From Symbiodinium kawagutii (Eukaryota; Sar; Dinophyceae; Suessiales; Symbiodiniaceae), in the NCBI GenBank assembly GCA_009767595.1, contig VSDK01028007.1, forward strand, positions 345,572 to 409,571: DNA of 64,000 nt, given 5' to 3'. The notes beneath the pieces are model-generated. The model did no database searches, was not told the origin of the DNA, and saw only the letters and a program-made list of their open reading frames with translations. This document shows positions 1 through 12,099 of the stretch, one piece after another. Position numbers and translations under genes: made by a program. The stretch's first letter is position 1. Every line of letters begins with the position of its first letter.

Positions 1-288
1 GTATCTGGCATAGCTTTTGGCCTTGTATCTGGCATAGCTTTTGGCCTTGTATCTGGCATAGCTTTTGGCCTTGTATCTGGCATAGCTTTTGGCCTTGTAT
101 CTGGCATAGCTTTTGGCCTTGTATCTGGCATAGCTTTTGGCCTTGTATCTGGCATAGCTTTTGGCCTTGTATCTGGCATAGCTTTTGGCCTTGTATCTGG
201 CATAGCTTTTGGCCTTGTATCTGGCATAGCTTTTGGCCTTGTATCTGGCATAGCTTTTGGCCTTGTATCTGGCATAGCTTTTGGCAGG
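1..288. repeat. 24-bp minisatellite, 12 copies
   Basis: Twelve head-to-tail copies of a 24-base unit (gtatctggcatagcttttgg plus cctt), identical except that the last copy is cut short. The unit is a multiple of three and all three minus-strand frames are open, one giving the octapeptide KAKSYARY. It could therefore be the edge of a repetitive coding exon, but no start, splice site or flanking coding sequence supports that. The array runs off the left end of the window. Confidence 0.95.
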
Positions 289-291
289 GGA

Positions 292-545
292 GTTGAGGTC
301 CGGCAGGGAACACTGGGCGTGGATGATCCTGGTTGAGGTCCGGCAGGGAACACTGAGCGTAGATGGTCGTGGTTGAGGTTAGGCAGGGAGCACTGGGCGT
401 GCATGCTCGTAGTTGAGGTCCGGCAGGGAACACTGGGCGTGGATGGGCGTGGTTGAGGGCCGGCAGGGAACACTGGTCGTGGATGGTCGTGGTTGAGGTC
501 CGGCAGGCAACACTCGGGAGTGCTCATCGTAGTTGAGGTCCGGCG
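292..545. repeat. 40-bp minisatellite, about 6.3 copies
   Basis: Diverged tandem copies of a 40-base unit starting gttgaggtccggcagggaac, beginning at 292, 332, 372, 412, 452, 492 and 532. Because 40 is not a multiple of three, the reading frame changes in each copy. The apparent minus-strand open frame over 379-612 (with DLNY-like motifs and a serine run) is therefore probably not a protein. An 18-base purine run (gaggag type) follows at about 545-575. Confidence 0.9.
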
Positions 546-916
546 AGGAGGAGAAGGAGGAGGAGGACGAGGAGGAGGCGGAGGAGCGGCATCTGACATA
601 AAAATCTAACAACCCTCACCTGGCAGGTGGGGAAAAACATGAGATTTCACAAAGGGCATCCATAAATACATCCGATAACCACCCAAACGTGGCGATTTCA
701 TACTAATTCCAAGGACTAACCAATATCAACCACTATCAACCATTTGGTATGGATTAACCATCATGAACCACCGATCAGTATTGACTGCGTATTGCACTCC
801 AGTTAACTAACCTATTTGTAGAAGTGGAAATCCTACCATTTATAGCTGGTTTACCTGCAAATACGGTCTTCCAGATTAGGGACTGCCAGTGGGCAACCAC
901 CATCATCAAGCATCAC

Positions 917-974
917 CTTCCCTGCCCGGGCGTGCGCCGGCCTTCCTACGCCGTCCCCATGGCGGCAACCAGTC
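917..974 (-). CDS. candidate internal exon, unknown protein
   Basis: A 58-base GC-rich island in AT-rich repeats. On the minus strand it sits between an acceptor (ctggcag) and a donor (aag|gtgatg) and is open, giving a basic Gly/Arg-rich peptide. The plus strand is also open with a usable donor (ccag|gtgacg), so the strand is a guess based on the minus-strand bias of the window. No homology recognised. Confidence 0.25.
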
Positions 975-2365
975 CTGCCAGGTGACGACGGAGAGCTGAT
1001 TTCAATGGCAGCGGTGCTGATCATCAAGAGGTCTTGCCACTAGTAACTAGTTATATTAGTTGCTTTACTCGTACTTTAGCTAGTGGTATTAGCTAGAAAC
1101 GATTGCCACTAATAGGTAGATTATTATACTTTACTTATCAATAAGCAACCAATAACTTATCAACAAGAGGTATTACCATCATACTACCAGTAACTAGCTA
1201 AAGTTGATGGTTAGTTGATGGTTTATATTGATGGTTAATCATCATACCTAGTGGCAATAGTTGCTAGCTACATGATGGTAATTGTCATTGTATTAATCAA
1301 AGTTGATTATAGTAAGTAGTATGAATGGCAACTAGTTACTAGTAGTTACTCTATAATCAATGGTAATCTAGTAGTTACTAGTACTTACCACTAGTTAAAG
1401 TAGTTGATGGTAATTGTGGAAAGTGGTATGGTATCTTCTCGTAGCTTATGCTGGTAGCTAGTATGAATCCCATCAATGGTTGCTACAAGATTAATACCAT
1501 CGTTGTTGATTATAGATGACAGTCAACAAGAAGACAATAACAACCAGCAGCTGTTGATGTTGATCAGATCCAATTATCTAGTACGTGCTTGATTAATATG
1601 ATCAAGATAGAAAACATGTTGGTTGTAATCGTATGATCAAAACTAGCTAAAGGATGCTAAAGGTTGGATATCCAGCTCTGGAGCAAGCTGCATATTGATA
1701 CCTAATGAGCCACTGATGGCGACACTGATGGTTGCCAGGCAAACAGATAGTTCTTCAGATCTTGGATATTTTCATCCTACCAGGTTGCTGTTTGATATGA
1801 TCACCACTATTTCGTGATATCTCCTAGGCAAATAGATGCAACATTCAGATCTGACAAGCATGCCATTATGTTGGACACAACTACTTTCGGTACCCTGGGG
1901 AATTCAACATGCACCATCAAAACACGGATGGATAACGGATTGAAACATTTTTCTATTGCATAGAATTGGCTTTGTCCATGCATGGTGTACCCTCAAAGTC
2001 CTGGCAGTTTTGCTAACGATCCACTATTTGGTTGATGGGTAGCACCATCTCTATGGACAAACCAGCAGTTATTTAACCATTACTGTTGGCTATGATCCCC
2101 TATTATTAGCCATTATTACTAAACATGAATAGCCATGGTTATCCACTATCACATAACTCCATAATTAGCCATAGTTATCCTCTTTGTCGGCCATTCTTAA
2201 CCGTAAATGGTGTTTCCCCATAATTCGTAGTCTTTGATCCCATATCTAATTTGCAGCCAGTTGTCATGCAGACTTCATGCCTCAGGCCTCACCCATGTAA
2301 ATGTTTCCTTTCCTATGGCTGCTGCACTCTATTGCTTTGGCCACACTTTCAATAGGACACATGCT

Positions 2366-2492
2366 ATATGGCTGTGGGTCAAAACCCTTACTCCCCCTCG
2401 TTCCCCTACCATTAATTAACCATTGTTTTCTCTATTGTTGGTTGGTTATTATAAGCCATTGTTGGTTGGTTAATATTGACCCATAGCCATAT
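2366..2492. mobile_element. family A inverted-repeat element
   Basis: One end reads atatggctgtgggtcaaaac and the other ...tattgacccatagccatat, its imperfect reverse complement. Between them lies a conserved core (gttcccctaccattaa, ttgttggttggttat). At least ten similar copies occur in both orientations, for example at 3346-3474, 31941-32060, 36231-36344, 37362-37478, 37871-37991, 38401-38509, 41751-41872, 48901-49017 and 63111-63226. It has no coding capacity, so it looks like a non-autonomous MITE-like element. Confidence 0.8.
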
Positions 2493-3539
2493 TGAAATGT
2501 ATGTGTACATGCAGCAATATCTTGGCCATTTCTTACTCAATGGCATTTCGTCAAAGTCCCCGAGCCAGTGAAATTCCCAAATCCTGGGACTGCTTTGTGG
2601 CCATTTCAGGCCATCCTTCACGTTGCACAAGCCTCGAATTCAACAGGGCAAAGCTGCTCTCAAGAAATGAAAAAAACCCATGCTCTATGCCTGAACATGT
2701 ACGTGCTTTTTACGAGCAAACGTCTAAATACCCACACATAGCGGATATACAGGTATATGTGCTGGGGTATCCATCTACAAATTCATCTGTTTTTTATCGG
2801 CATTCTTCAGCGCGTATGTAAATACATACTGTACACATGTTTGTATCTGTCTGAAGATCAGTAGTTCACCAAGCTGAACATTAGCTCGGTTTGGAATTAT
2901 CTGCTCTTTTCATAATTCACGGTTTCAGTCTTGTAGTTTCGACATCGTGGCGATCCAGCCAAATATAAATGTAAATGAATGTAGACATCAGCATCTATAT
3001 ATGCGGACAACCCCATATCTGTATTATACTTGTTCACACATGCAGAAACATATCCATAACATTCATATACTAAGCATATCCAAAGATTTCAGTGATATGT
3101 ATGCACAATTGCACAACTAGACACGCACACACACACAAGCATATGGGTGTTTATTAAAATAGGGGATCCCAAGTTATGGTTGGTCTAGTCAAGATGGTAT
3201 TACTATAAATGATCCATATAGCATACACATGAGTCATATGGATTTAAAAAATCATACCATAAACACCATGTTAATCCAATAGTTTCATACCAAATAGTTA
3301 TAGACATTGAATCTATGTTCATGGTTTCTAGCATAAATGATTCACATATGGCTGTGGGTCAAAACCCTGTACCCCTGGTTCCCCTATCATTAACCATGGT
3401 TTTCGTTATTATTGTTGGTTATTATCCCCAATTAGTTGGTTGGTAAATATGTTAATATTGACCCACAACCATATATAGCATACACATACCATACCACAAC
3501 GCACACACACACACACATCCAGCAGCATACGTTGATCAC

Positions 3540-3592
3540 CTGTGGAACGCAGGTGCCCAGGCTCTACTAACTCAGCCAAGTCTTCTCCAGAC
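3540..3592 (-). CDS. candidate internal exon, unknown protein
   Basis: A 53-base island with acceptor gctgag|g and donor cacag|gtgatc on the minus strand, reading SGEDLAELVEPGHLRST. The composition is protein-like and differs from the repeats around it. No family recognised; neighbouring exons were not linked to it. Confidence 0.35.
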
Positions 3593-4069
3593 CTCAGCAC
3601 GAAGGGAGCACCGCCAAGGGGGTAACATGATATGGGCAACATGATGTGACTTTTAGATATATAACCAACATAAAAAATAAACAATATATATTCTGTGAGT
3701 ATAATATAATCATAACTCATGATATATAATATAGACCTATTGTGAATGATACAACCAATAAATATGATGCAATGAAACCAACATATATTATATCAGATGA
3801 TATCCATTAGATGGTAACATAATATAACCAACAAATGATTATTTATCATGATATGACCAACCAATAGATATGATGTAATAAAATCAACAGGTATGATATA
3901 AGCATCACAATAAAATACGAGCAACATAACATGACTAATATAACCAACAAATGATAATTCTTAATCATAGAAATTAATAGAACATATCATCAACTATCTT
4001 TTAATCAATTAACAGAAACACTTTTTGGATGAACAAAAAGGCAACTTTCTTTTTTGCTTGGACACGAGT

Positions 4070-4190
4070 CTATTTGGGGCCACACGGAAAAGCAAAGGCT
4101 GCTGAGGAAGCACGGCATATTGCGGCTCGGCATTTTTTCCACTTCGTTTTGAGTGTGCCAATCAGCTTCTCCCGAAATTCCCAAGCAGGT
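4070..4190 (-). CDS. candidate terminal exon, unknown gene
   Basis: The minus-strand frame reads ..WEFREKLIGTLKTKWKKC.. and ends at a TAG at 4070-4072, following an acceptor (gatgag|a). The peptide is lysine/arginine-rich, with Trp spaced in a way that loosely recalls DNA-binding AP2-type domains, but this is too short to name. A plus-strand frame over the same bases is open too. If minus, it could be the end of a gene that includes the exons at 4440-4510 and 4994-5077. Confidence 0.35.
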
Positions 4191-4439
4191 CTCATCATGT
4201 GAAGAAGCCATAAATGTATGACTTGATATCATGAAACATCCATTGTATGATTCGTGAGCATATATATTTACAAATGAAAACATGCACAAATATCAGCATG
4301 ATTAAATTATAGCCTTTGTTTCAAATTGTCAAATAATCAAATATCAGCATGATTAAATTATGATTTGATCAAATATCGTACATCCTTTGTTTTTGCGCTT
4401 CCTACGTAGGTAGTTCTTGGATGATCCTGGGACCCCGAC

Positions 4440-4510
4440 CACGCATTCTCAGGCGCCAGGTGCTGTAAGGACAAAACGCCCAAGGTGCAGAGATGTTTGG
4501 CGACATCGGC
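4440..4510 (-). CDS. candidate internal exon, unknown protein
   Basis: Acceptor ttccag|gcc and donor gcgtg|gtcggg on the minus strand frame a 71-base exon reading ADVAKHLCTLGVLSLQHLAP, then ENAW. The amphipathic, helix-like peptide looks like real protein. A plus-strand reading over 4470-4545 is also open, so the strand is inferred. No family recognised. Confidence 0.4.
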
Positions 4511-4547
4511 CTGGAACGAAACGGAGGGAGCATGGCAGCACCTGGTT

Positions 4548-4803
4548 GGTGGTTGAGCCACCCAATCGTTTACTAGTGGTCAATAATTATGGTTAGATAT
4601 GGTTAGATATGTTTAACCAATGGTTAAGAAATGGTTAACTAGTGGTGAGTGATGGTTAGATATGATTACAATGGGTAAGAATGATTATTACTGGTTGGTG
4701 GTTGAGCCACCGCGTCATGATGCGCAAGTCAACCAACCATTTGTTAATCTGTTAATCATTACAAGTGGGAAACATCAAAAATGCCAATCAAACCACCAAC
4801 CAG
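4548..4803. mobile_element. two adjacent family D inverted-repeat elements
   Basis: Both copies begin ctggttggtggttgagccac. The second (about 4690-4803) ends aatcaaaccaccaaccag, the reverse complement of its start. Other copies: 16951-17053, 18328-18423, 18518-18613, 40347-40437, 42211-42298, 51244-51341 and 61220-61323. Read in this orientation the element starts with GT after ctg and ends in CAG, so it carries its own potential splice donor and acceptor. Confidence 0.75.
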
Positions 4804-4993
4804 CCACCTACCATTTGGTCAGTGGTCACTCCTGGGGGCCGCTCCTGGCTCCTTAGCAGCTCGATTATTGTTGTGAAGTTTAGCAATGCATATGCTGAAT
4901 CCCAGCGCATTGAAGGGAGATGTGGATATCACCAGCGCTAACATGCGCTAACCGAGTGGCCGAACCAGCCCTACGAGATCACCAGTCGGAGAC

Positions 4994-5077
4994 CGGCGAG
5001 CCAGGCACCCCCGGCCCAGGAAGGGTCGCTGAAGCTCAGGAAGAAGCGACGCAACAAACGGCTACCTTGCAGCCAGT
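4994..5077 (-). CDS. candidate internal exon, unknown protein
   Basis: An 84-base minus-strand exon between acceptor gacag|ac and donor gccg|gtctcc, reading WLQGSRLLRRFFLSFSDPSW and then AGGAWLA. It fits a membrane-adjacent or hydrophobic segment. The plus strand over 4920-5130 is also open, so strand is not proven. It may belong with 4440-4510 and 4070-4190, but the phases do not join directly without a GC donor. Confidence 0.35.
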
Positions 5078-5696
5078 CTGTCAAACCTCAGAAACTGCTG
5101 AGTTCATCGATGCGATGGGTGATGATGGTCATGCCGCATGCCCACCATGTAGGCTACACTTGTGGTTGATAATGATTCATGATAGTCATGTAAATCATGG
5201 GTGCTGATTATGATGATTGGTTTGTCCACTTTGTTTGCTATATGTTTCATGCAGGCCGTTTTCCCACGACCTGCGTCGGGGACGTGGTATGATGACAGTC
5301 ATGGAAGAGTCGAGTGCTTGTGAGGGTTGAATGCAAACCATTGTTACTAGGTGGGATGATCATCCAACATCATCCAACTACAACCAAGAGCAAACAACTG
5401 TTTGTCTTGTCCGTCATTCATTGGGCAATTACGTCCTTTTCTGAGCAATCTTTCTGTTGCATATGTTTTTCTAATGTTGACGTGCACAAATGTTTCACAC
5501 TTGACTTATGGCACAGTTTCGACACTCCTTGTGGGCAACACTATATAAAGGGCCAGAACGGAATACCCTGCTCCAAGCAGCTCCCTCCCAACCCACAGCC
5601 AGTTCAACAGACCTCAAAATCTGAGCGCCTGACTTATCTGGTGATCGCGGGCCTGCCAAACACACGGGTGAATAAAGTTACTGGCAGTCTGGGTAT

Positions 5697-5800
5697 ATGG
5701 TGGTTTCTTGAAACGGAGGACCCCCAAAGTGATTGGCTTATGTTATCAATGACCAATAAAGGATGATTTGGGGGTACCCCTTTTTTGAGAAAGCACTATA
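5697..5800. mobile_element. family B inverted-repeat element
   Basis: Starts tatggtggtttcttgaaacg and ends ttttttgagaaagcactata, imperfect reverse complements, with inner boxes gaccccca / gggggtacccc. The family is common here: 16431-16541, 21090-21200, 33311-33449, 38290-38394, 39103-39209, 44781-44882, 48080-48185, 48540-48649, 50350-50489, 53904-54016 and 57499-57605. One consensus end is ggtggtttctcaa. Confidence 0.8.
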
Positions 5801-6238
5801 TGCGAAACAAACAGCTATTACTATACCGGGTAAAGTAGTCAACCGCTAGTTGCAGAAGTTGTCGGGCAGCTAATTAACTGATCACAAGGTTGACTCCAAA
5901 TACTGGATAACTGATCAGAGTATATAGCTTGTCAACCGGATGGTTATAAGGTACAGCTGTTGGCTTGGTGCTAGTCTTTGTGCATTCATCAGCAGGCGGC
6001 AGGCTGATATTGGTATCATGAGGGTTCGCCAAACCTTGCTAAAGCACCAAGAAACTCTTTGGGGTGCGTCCATTCGGTGGTACCCCGCATTTCAAGCAGG
6101 AACGGTACACCACCATGGTTCATTATGTAAACACCATGGCATATCCAAGTGGATGAATGATGGTAACGCATCACCTAAGGACCTATGCCTAGGCAAACCA
6201 TGGCATTCCCGTCCTGTGGATCCTTCCCTTGGGCTCAC

Positions 6239-6282
6239 CAGCCCCATCAGCACCTCGCTGGCAACAAACGTAGCGGGTGAGC
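6239..6282 (-). CDS. candidate small internal exon
   Basis: A 44-base minus-strand exon with acceptor gcccag|g and a strong donor gctg|gtgagc, reading LTRYVCCQRGADGA. A plus-strand reading also finds a GTGAGC donor nearby, so strand is inferred from the rest of the window. No family recognised. Confidence 0.3.
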
Positions 6283-7123
6283 CTGGGCAAGCAAGCAGTG
6301 ATGGGCGCGGATTGTCCGCGTCCGCTGGGTGGTGATAAAGTTTTCTTTTTTGTAGAGGTCGAAACCACCAATCACATGCTGGGCACAGCCCTCAGCTTCA
6401 AAGTCAAGAAAACACACATCAATGATTATCCCGATTTTTTGTGATGCTTAGCTGATGTTCAATGATTTTTTCGCAGAGGGTGAAACCACCAATCAGCTCA
6501 GCATCACAAAAAAAACACATCACCATGCGCATCATGTGGGCCCCTTCCCCATGCCCCATTGCGCCCGCAGCGCAAGCAACAAGAAAAATATGGCTTTATC
6601 AACCAACCATTTGTTAGTAATGAGGAAAATAAAACAGGTTTGAAAACACCAACCAGTTAGTGATGATTCAGGGGTTCTTAGTGATGGTGAATGAATGTCC
6701 AGTAAACCAGGTACTGTAGCCCCCAGGCTGATAATCCCTGCGCATAATGTTTCTTGCATTCAGCTATCCATTCGGAAAAAGAAATATGTAAGCATGAAGG
6801 TGAGATGTTCATTGCGGCTCGTGGAAGGGGACTGCAGCGTCAGCTATCGTTGGTCATAGCTTCAAATGACGACAATTTGGTGGGGTAAACATCCCTATAA
6901 ATATGCCTGTTGGATATGAACCATCAATCACTGATATCATTGTTGCTCACCAGCCCCGATTGACTGATGTTTCTCACTAGGCACCATGAAGCATCATCAA
7001 TCAAAATGGTCGGCCATCATCATTCTTCCCTATTAAACACCATTAACCAATCATTCACCAGCTTATCAAACCACCACTAAGCATCAAGCATAAGCCACCA
7101 CTAAGCATCGCGATCCTGTTTAC

Positions 7124-7205
7124 CTCCCAAAAACGCATCCGGGATGACACGCCGCCGCAATGTTTCTCAAGCCATGCGAAGTTCAACTCCGAGGCAGAGT
7201 CGTAC
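7124..7205 (-). CDS. candidate internal exon, unknown protein
   Basis: An 82-base minus-strand exon with acceptor ctccag|g and donor gggag|gtaaac, both close to consensus, reading YDSASELNFAWLEKHCGGVS and then SRMRFWE. Soluble, protein-like composition. A longer plus-strand frame (7106-7254, donor gttg|gtaagc) overlaps it and cannot be excluded. Confidence 0.4.
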
Positions 7206-7947
7206 CTGGAGATGGGACGGTCATCACCGGAGGAATGGTCGGCTCCCAGTGTTGGTAAGCTGGTTGACAAGCTGGTTAGGAAGTTGAGAGTGGTTGAGGG
7301 AGCGGTTGACAGTGGTTGATGGTTGTTGATAGTGGGTGACAGTGGTTGACGGTGGTTGATAGATGTTAGTTGCGGCTGACAGAACTATAGAAAGTGAGCC
7401 TATAAGGTAGGTGCACTAACTTCTACAGCCATGGTAAATGTTGCCATCCCAGAAGTGGTTGATATCGGTTAATGGTGGTTAATAGTGGTTAATGATGGTT
7501 GACAATCATAGTGGATGGTCAACCGCTATCACCCATGGTGCCATGGTATGCCATGGTAACACTTAGTCATGGTATGCCATAGTCAATACTGCTTGAATAA
7601 GCAACGATAGGCAACAATAAAATAGATGATGATTGTTCCTGAAATGCATTGCAATGCATGTACCAACAACTAACGTGGATATGATGATCTAGATCTTTCT
7701 TCAAATGATTGTTGAGTTGATAGCATGATGGTCGAATGCGACCAATGGTTTATGATAGTCGGCAATGAGATCCTAAGGGATATAACCAAGCACTAATATG
7801 GAATGAACCGACCAAAAAGATAGAAGGATATGCACCACACCTGCGGAGCACAGCAAGCAACCGCTAGCAATCCTGGATGTTTCCTAAGCCATTAGTTACC
7901 GGGTTGCATTTTGGTTTCTTCGAACAACTTTGGGTGTTTACTGACAG

Positions 7948-8011
7948 AACACCCATGACGTGCTGCTGCGCTTTAAGTCTTTATCAAAGAAGAGGAATCC
8001 AGGGATGAAGG
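7948..8011. CDS. candidate exon, strand unresolved
   Basis: On the plus strand an acceptor (tttactgacag) and donor (aagg|gtgagg) bound NTHDVLLRFKSLSKKRNPGM. On the minus strand the same bases read GFLFFDKDLKRSSTSW with donor tgg|gtgttc but no clear acceptor. It lies just past the end of the cycloisomerase gene. Further to the right (8040-8400) there are only catcat-type repeats. Confidence 0.25.
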
Positions 8012-8606
8012 GTGAGGATGAACATCATAATGAAAATGGCGAAAATGATGGCGATCTTGAAATCCATATGCCATCATCATTACAAATCATCATCCGTCAT
8101 CAGCCATCATCGTCAACTATCATTGACTCATACACCATCATTCTGGCATCATTTGAGGATGACAGTTGCACGGTATCCGTATCGCCATCGTATTTACTAT
8201 CATGAAGCATCACAAGCCATGATTAGAAGCCATTCTTTAATCAACATGAACCACCATCATCAATCTTTCATGACCATCATTAATCATCACTAACCATCAT
8301 GATTACTTAACCATCATTTACCATCATCATTGATTAGCCACCATGGTTCGACCATCATCAAGCATCATCAAACGTATGGTGTCTCCATAACGCATTACGT
8401 TTCTCACAAAACAAAGAAAACCTATCATTCACAACTATAAGTACAAACTCAACCAATCAGAGTAAGTAATGTATCACAAGCATAGGCATATGGTTAGATG
8501 TGAACCACTGACATCCACAGACCATGTGGCTGTGGGTCAGTTCACCCTGTACCTCTGGTGTACCATCATTAACCATTCTATTCCAAGTATGAACTTATTG
8601 GTGAAT

Positions 8607-11600
8607 TTATCCCCTTGAAACTTGATGGTGAACTGCTTGATCCAACTGGCCATATGGGGTGGTCCAAGCTGCCATGTCCAAGGTGGTGTGCACCGCTGCC
8701 CAAGTGCCAAAGGCATTGAGCGCCGTCTCCGACATGCTATGGCCGCCTGGCAACGCAACGTAACGTGCTTTTGGAATGCTGGGATTGGATGGTGGTGAAT
8801 CATTGGGATTTACCATGGTTTCTACTGGATTGTTTTGATGATTATTGAGGATGGTTGATGAATAAGCTGGTGAATAAGCTGGTTGCAATGGTTGAGGATG
8901 ATGCTTGATGATGGTTACTGAGCAATGGTTGAGGATGGTACTGTGAGTGATGATGGTTAAGACTGATCAATGATGGTTGATGATGATGGTAAGTGATGAT
9001 GGTTGATGATGGTGGTGAATCATTGGGACTTGCCATAGTTCATACTGGTTGATAATGGTTAATGATGGTAGGGGATGATGGTGGTTGATGATGGTTTGTG
9101 ATGATGGCTTGTAATGATTTGTGATAATTCATGATGATTTATGATGGTTAGTTAATGATGATTGTTGGTAAGCTTGTTAATAAGCTGGTCAAAGGTGGTC
9201 AACAAAGAATAATAGTGATGACCAGCTATGATGATTATTGATTGTTTGTGATGGTTCTTTACAGTGATGGTTAATGATTAAACAATCATTAGCCGTCCGC
9301 AATGGTTGCCGTAGTGATGGTTTAATGGTAATAGTTTGCAACTTGGAATAATTGTTGTGGGTGGCGCTTGTGATTGGTTAGTCATGTCGAACAATCATCA
9401 ATAATGATGAACAATTGTCAGTCATGATTTTTCAAAACTAGTCACAATATGTCACAATCAATTCACATGTCAATGCTTACGAATCCTGGTTTGCAATTGT
9501 GTGTAGCGGTTGTAGTTGTAAATCATGACTGGTTGTGACAAAAAACGAATTGACCAATCACGCTTACTACTGGTTTGTAATATCTTAAATTTTGACAAGA
9601 CATGGTTCGCCTGTGTTTCAGATCGGTCATAATGATAATTTCTCGTTGATAGAGGGGATGACCCTCAATAATCAATGAACCTACATGCAGGCATACACAT
9701 CTTCTACGTAGATGTCTTTACTAAATCCCTGGGCTTCCATCGTTGCAAGAAAACTTAGTCATTGCCACTTTGCCAGGGTAAAACTTCAACATTTGACAAA
9801 TGCGAAGTTTTACCGAATCTCCATGTTTGCTGTTGCTCTTTTTGTTCACACTCTCTCCATGTTTGCTGTTGGTCCCCTTTTGCTCTCTGATCATTTTGGA
9901 ACCTCCCAACTTCACGGGTAAAATTGGCATTTCACAGGTAAACTTGGCATTTCACGGGTAAACTTGGTATTTCACGCATATTTCATGGGTATTTCACGCG
10001 CCTCATTTTTTCAACAAAGTTGGAACTTCCCTCAAATACTTGAGGTCATTATTCGTTTCTAACAAATGCATGAAATGCATGATTGAACAAACGCTAAGTT
10101 TTACCGAGTAGAACTTGCTAGTTGTTCATGTCGAAGTTTTCTTAAGCATTTGACGGACAGGGAAATCATGCCAAATCATGTATTCACGCATGGCTGCAGT
10201 TACCCTTTGTATCCCTATGTACGAGACCCCTTCACATCCTACCTACATCCAACGCCTTGTGCCCTGAGCTACGATTTGCAGTTGGCAATGACAGGATGCC
10301 AACAGCCAGGGCACCAGGAATTTCATCCAGCCGAGCGAAGAGCGGCAATGAAATCATCAAATAAATGGCGTAGAAGGCAGAGCCTCAGAAACGGAGCGGC
10401 ACGCTGTTGTGGCGTTCCAACGTGCGTGGCTTCTTGGCTTAACAACAACAAAGGACATGAAGCATTCAATGGTACCCACGATGACCCACGTGTCAACATG
10501 AACCAACCTGCTGCGACATTTGGAACACAGTCGTAGAACTGTAGGAGATCAAAGGCTGCAAGACTGAAGACCAGCGAAGCACTACACAGGGGCCGAGCCG
10601 GGATGCCTTAGATGATAGGGTGCTCACCACGAGCCCAAGCTGGCCAGCCCAGTGGCCCACGGAATAGGCTTGGCTGCGATTTTCAAAGGTGTAATAAGGA
10701 AATGCGGAGATGGTGAAGGTCTCCATGAAGGCGACTACGTAAGACATCACGCATACCTGCAGCGGCTTGGCCACATCCAGAGTTTGTTATCCAAGCAATA
10801 GCTGGTGGTTTCTCAAGCCATAGGGAACCCTCGAAGCTGGTTGGTTTTCTACTATCGTAAGTGTTAATTAACTATCAGTGTCATGATTGGGAGGTACCCC
10901 CATTTTAGGAAACTACCATCTGGCTATAGGTCAAGACTCCGTAAGATCCCAAACATGAACACAATTGGTACAGTATTTTGGGATATGCAGCTTCTATTGA
11001 CCCTGTCTCATCTGGTTTGAGAAATGTGCGGCATCGAGTATCCGCTTGGACCATCGGAGAACATATTTGTACGCACGGATTTGGTTGACACATGTTGACA
11101 TGCAAAGTTTCAGCAAATCCTGGTCACTCCTGGTAATAAATACCGTGAAAAGTGAAAGCAAAGCTGACCTCTACCTACCTGAGATGTAACTTGAGTATTT
11201 GCTGGTGCTTGGAAGTCCCCAGCGTTTCTAGACATTGGCTTTGTTTCTCTGGTTGGTCATAACCCCTCTTAAACATATCAGCTCATCAACCATCCCAACT
11301 ACCACGAGAAGATATCAAACAACCAACCAGTTCTGTACCCATTGTTTCTGTAATGCAAAGCCAGTGCACAACCGACACAAAGAAGATCTTGCGCACAATG
11401 GTGGGCTTAAAGCTCCTGGTGATCCACCGCAAGACTTTGCTGGCGAGGGCATGGTATAAACCTCAGCCACGGGGGCGGCGAGGAAACTCCTTCCCCCAGG
11501 CTCCCCCGAGGCTCCTAGATGCTGCTAGGGATTCCTAAGGGAGGGTTGATCGGAGCCCCACTTGACAGCGCTGGTTGACTTGACAGCTGCCAGAAGGATC

Positions 11601-12067
11601 GCTTGAACGGCTGTGGCTATCTCCGCGCACCCACCGTTGTTGAAATACCCGGAATGATGAGACAAGTCAGACCCGTTTTTGATAGTTCTTGAAAGCCCTA
11701 CATTGACGAAGGCTTCAAGAACCATAGGTTTTTGGGTAATACTTGGTTCTGATATGTTCCAGAGTACTGGGTAGGATCATATATATATATATAATATATA
11801 GAAACAAATATTTATTTATATATTATAAAAATATATATATATATGGAAAATAGGAACTGAGGCAGCTCAAATTCCAAGGAGCTGAAGTAGAAGTGCGTGG
11901 CAAGGTACCTGAGTGCAACAGCAATGGAAGAACACCTCACCTTGGTGCTAACCCACCCAGTGAATACAAATAAAATTGGCACTTCTGAGGTGAAGTTTTG
12001 GATACCTTTTGCACTTTCATCGTCATCATCATCATCAGCATCATCATCATCATCAGCAGCAGCATCA

Positions 12068-12099
<32 letters not shown>

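Larger units (their letters stand above)
600..3539. other. repeat-rich non-coding stretch
   Basis: AT-rich DNA with many tagtaactagtta- and ggttgatgg-type short repeats (about 1030-1600) and two copies of the family A inverted-repeat element (2366-2492 and 3346-3474). Apart from the small island at 917-974 I see no exon with convincing splice sites. Open frames of up to 109 codons here have no coding character. Confidence 0.6.

Noticed and set aside
5530-5540. TATATAAAG as a TATA-box promoter
   Set aside because: Dinoflagellate promoters rarely use a TATA box and no gene start lies nearby.
9712-10536. Plus- and minus-strand frames (69 to 128 codons) in this stretch
   Set aside because: They cross the homology-supported cycloisomerase exon at 10315-10383 on the minus strand or consist of ttcacgggtaaa-type repeats.
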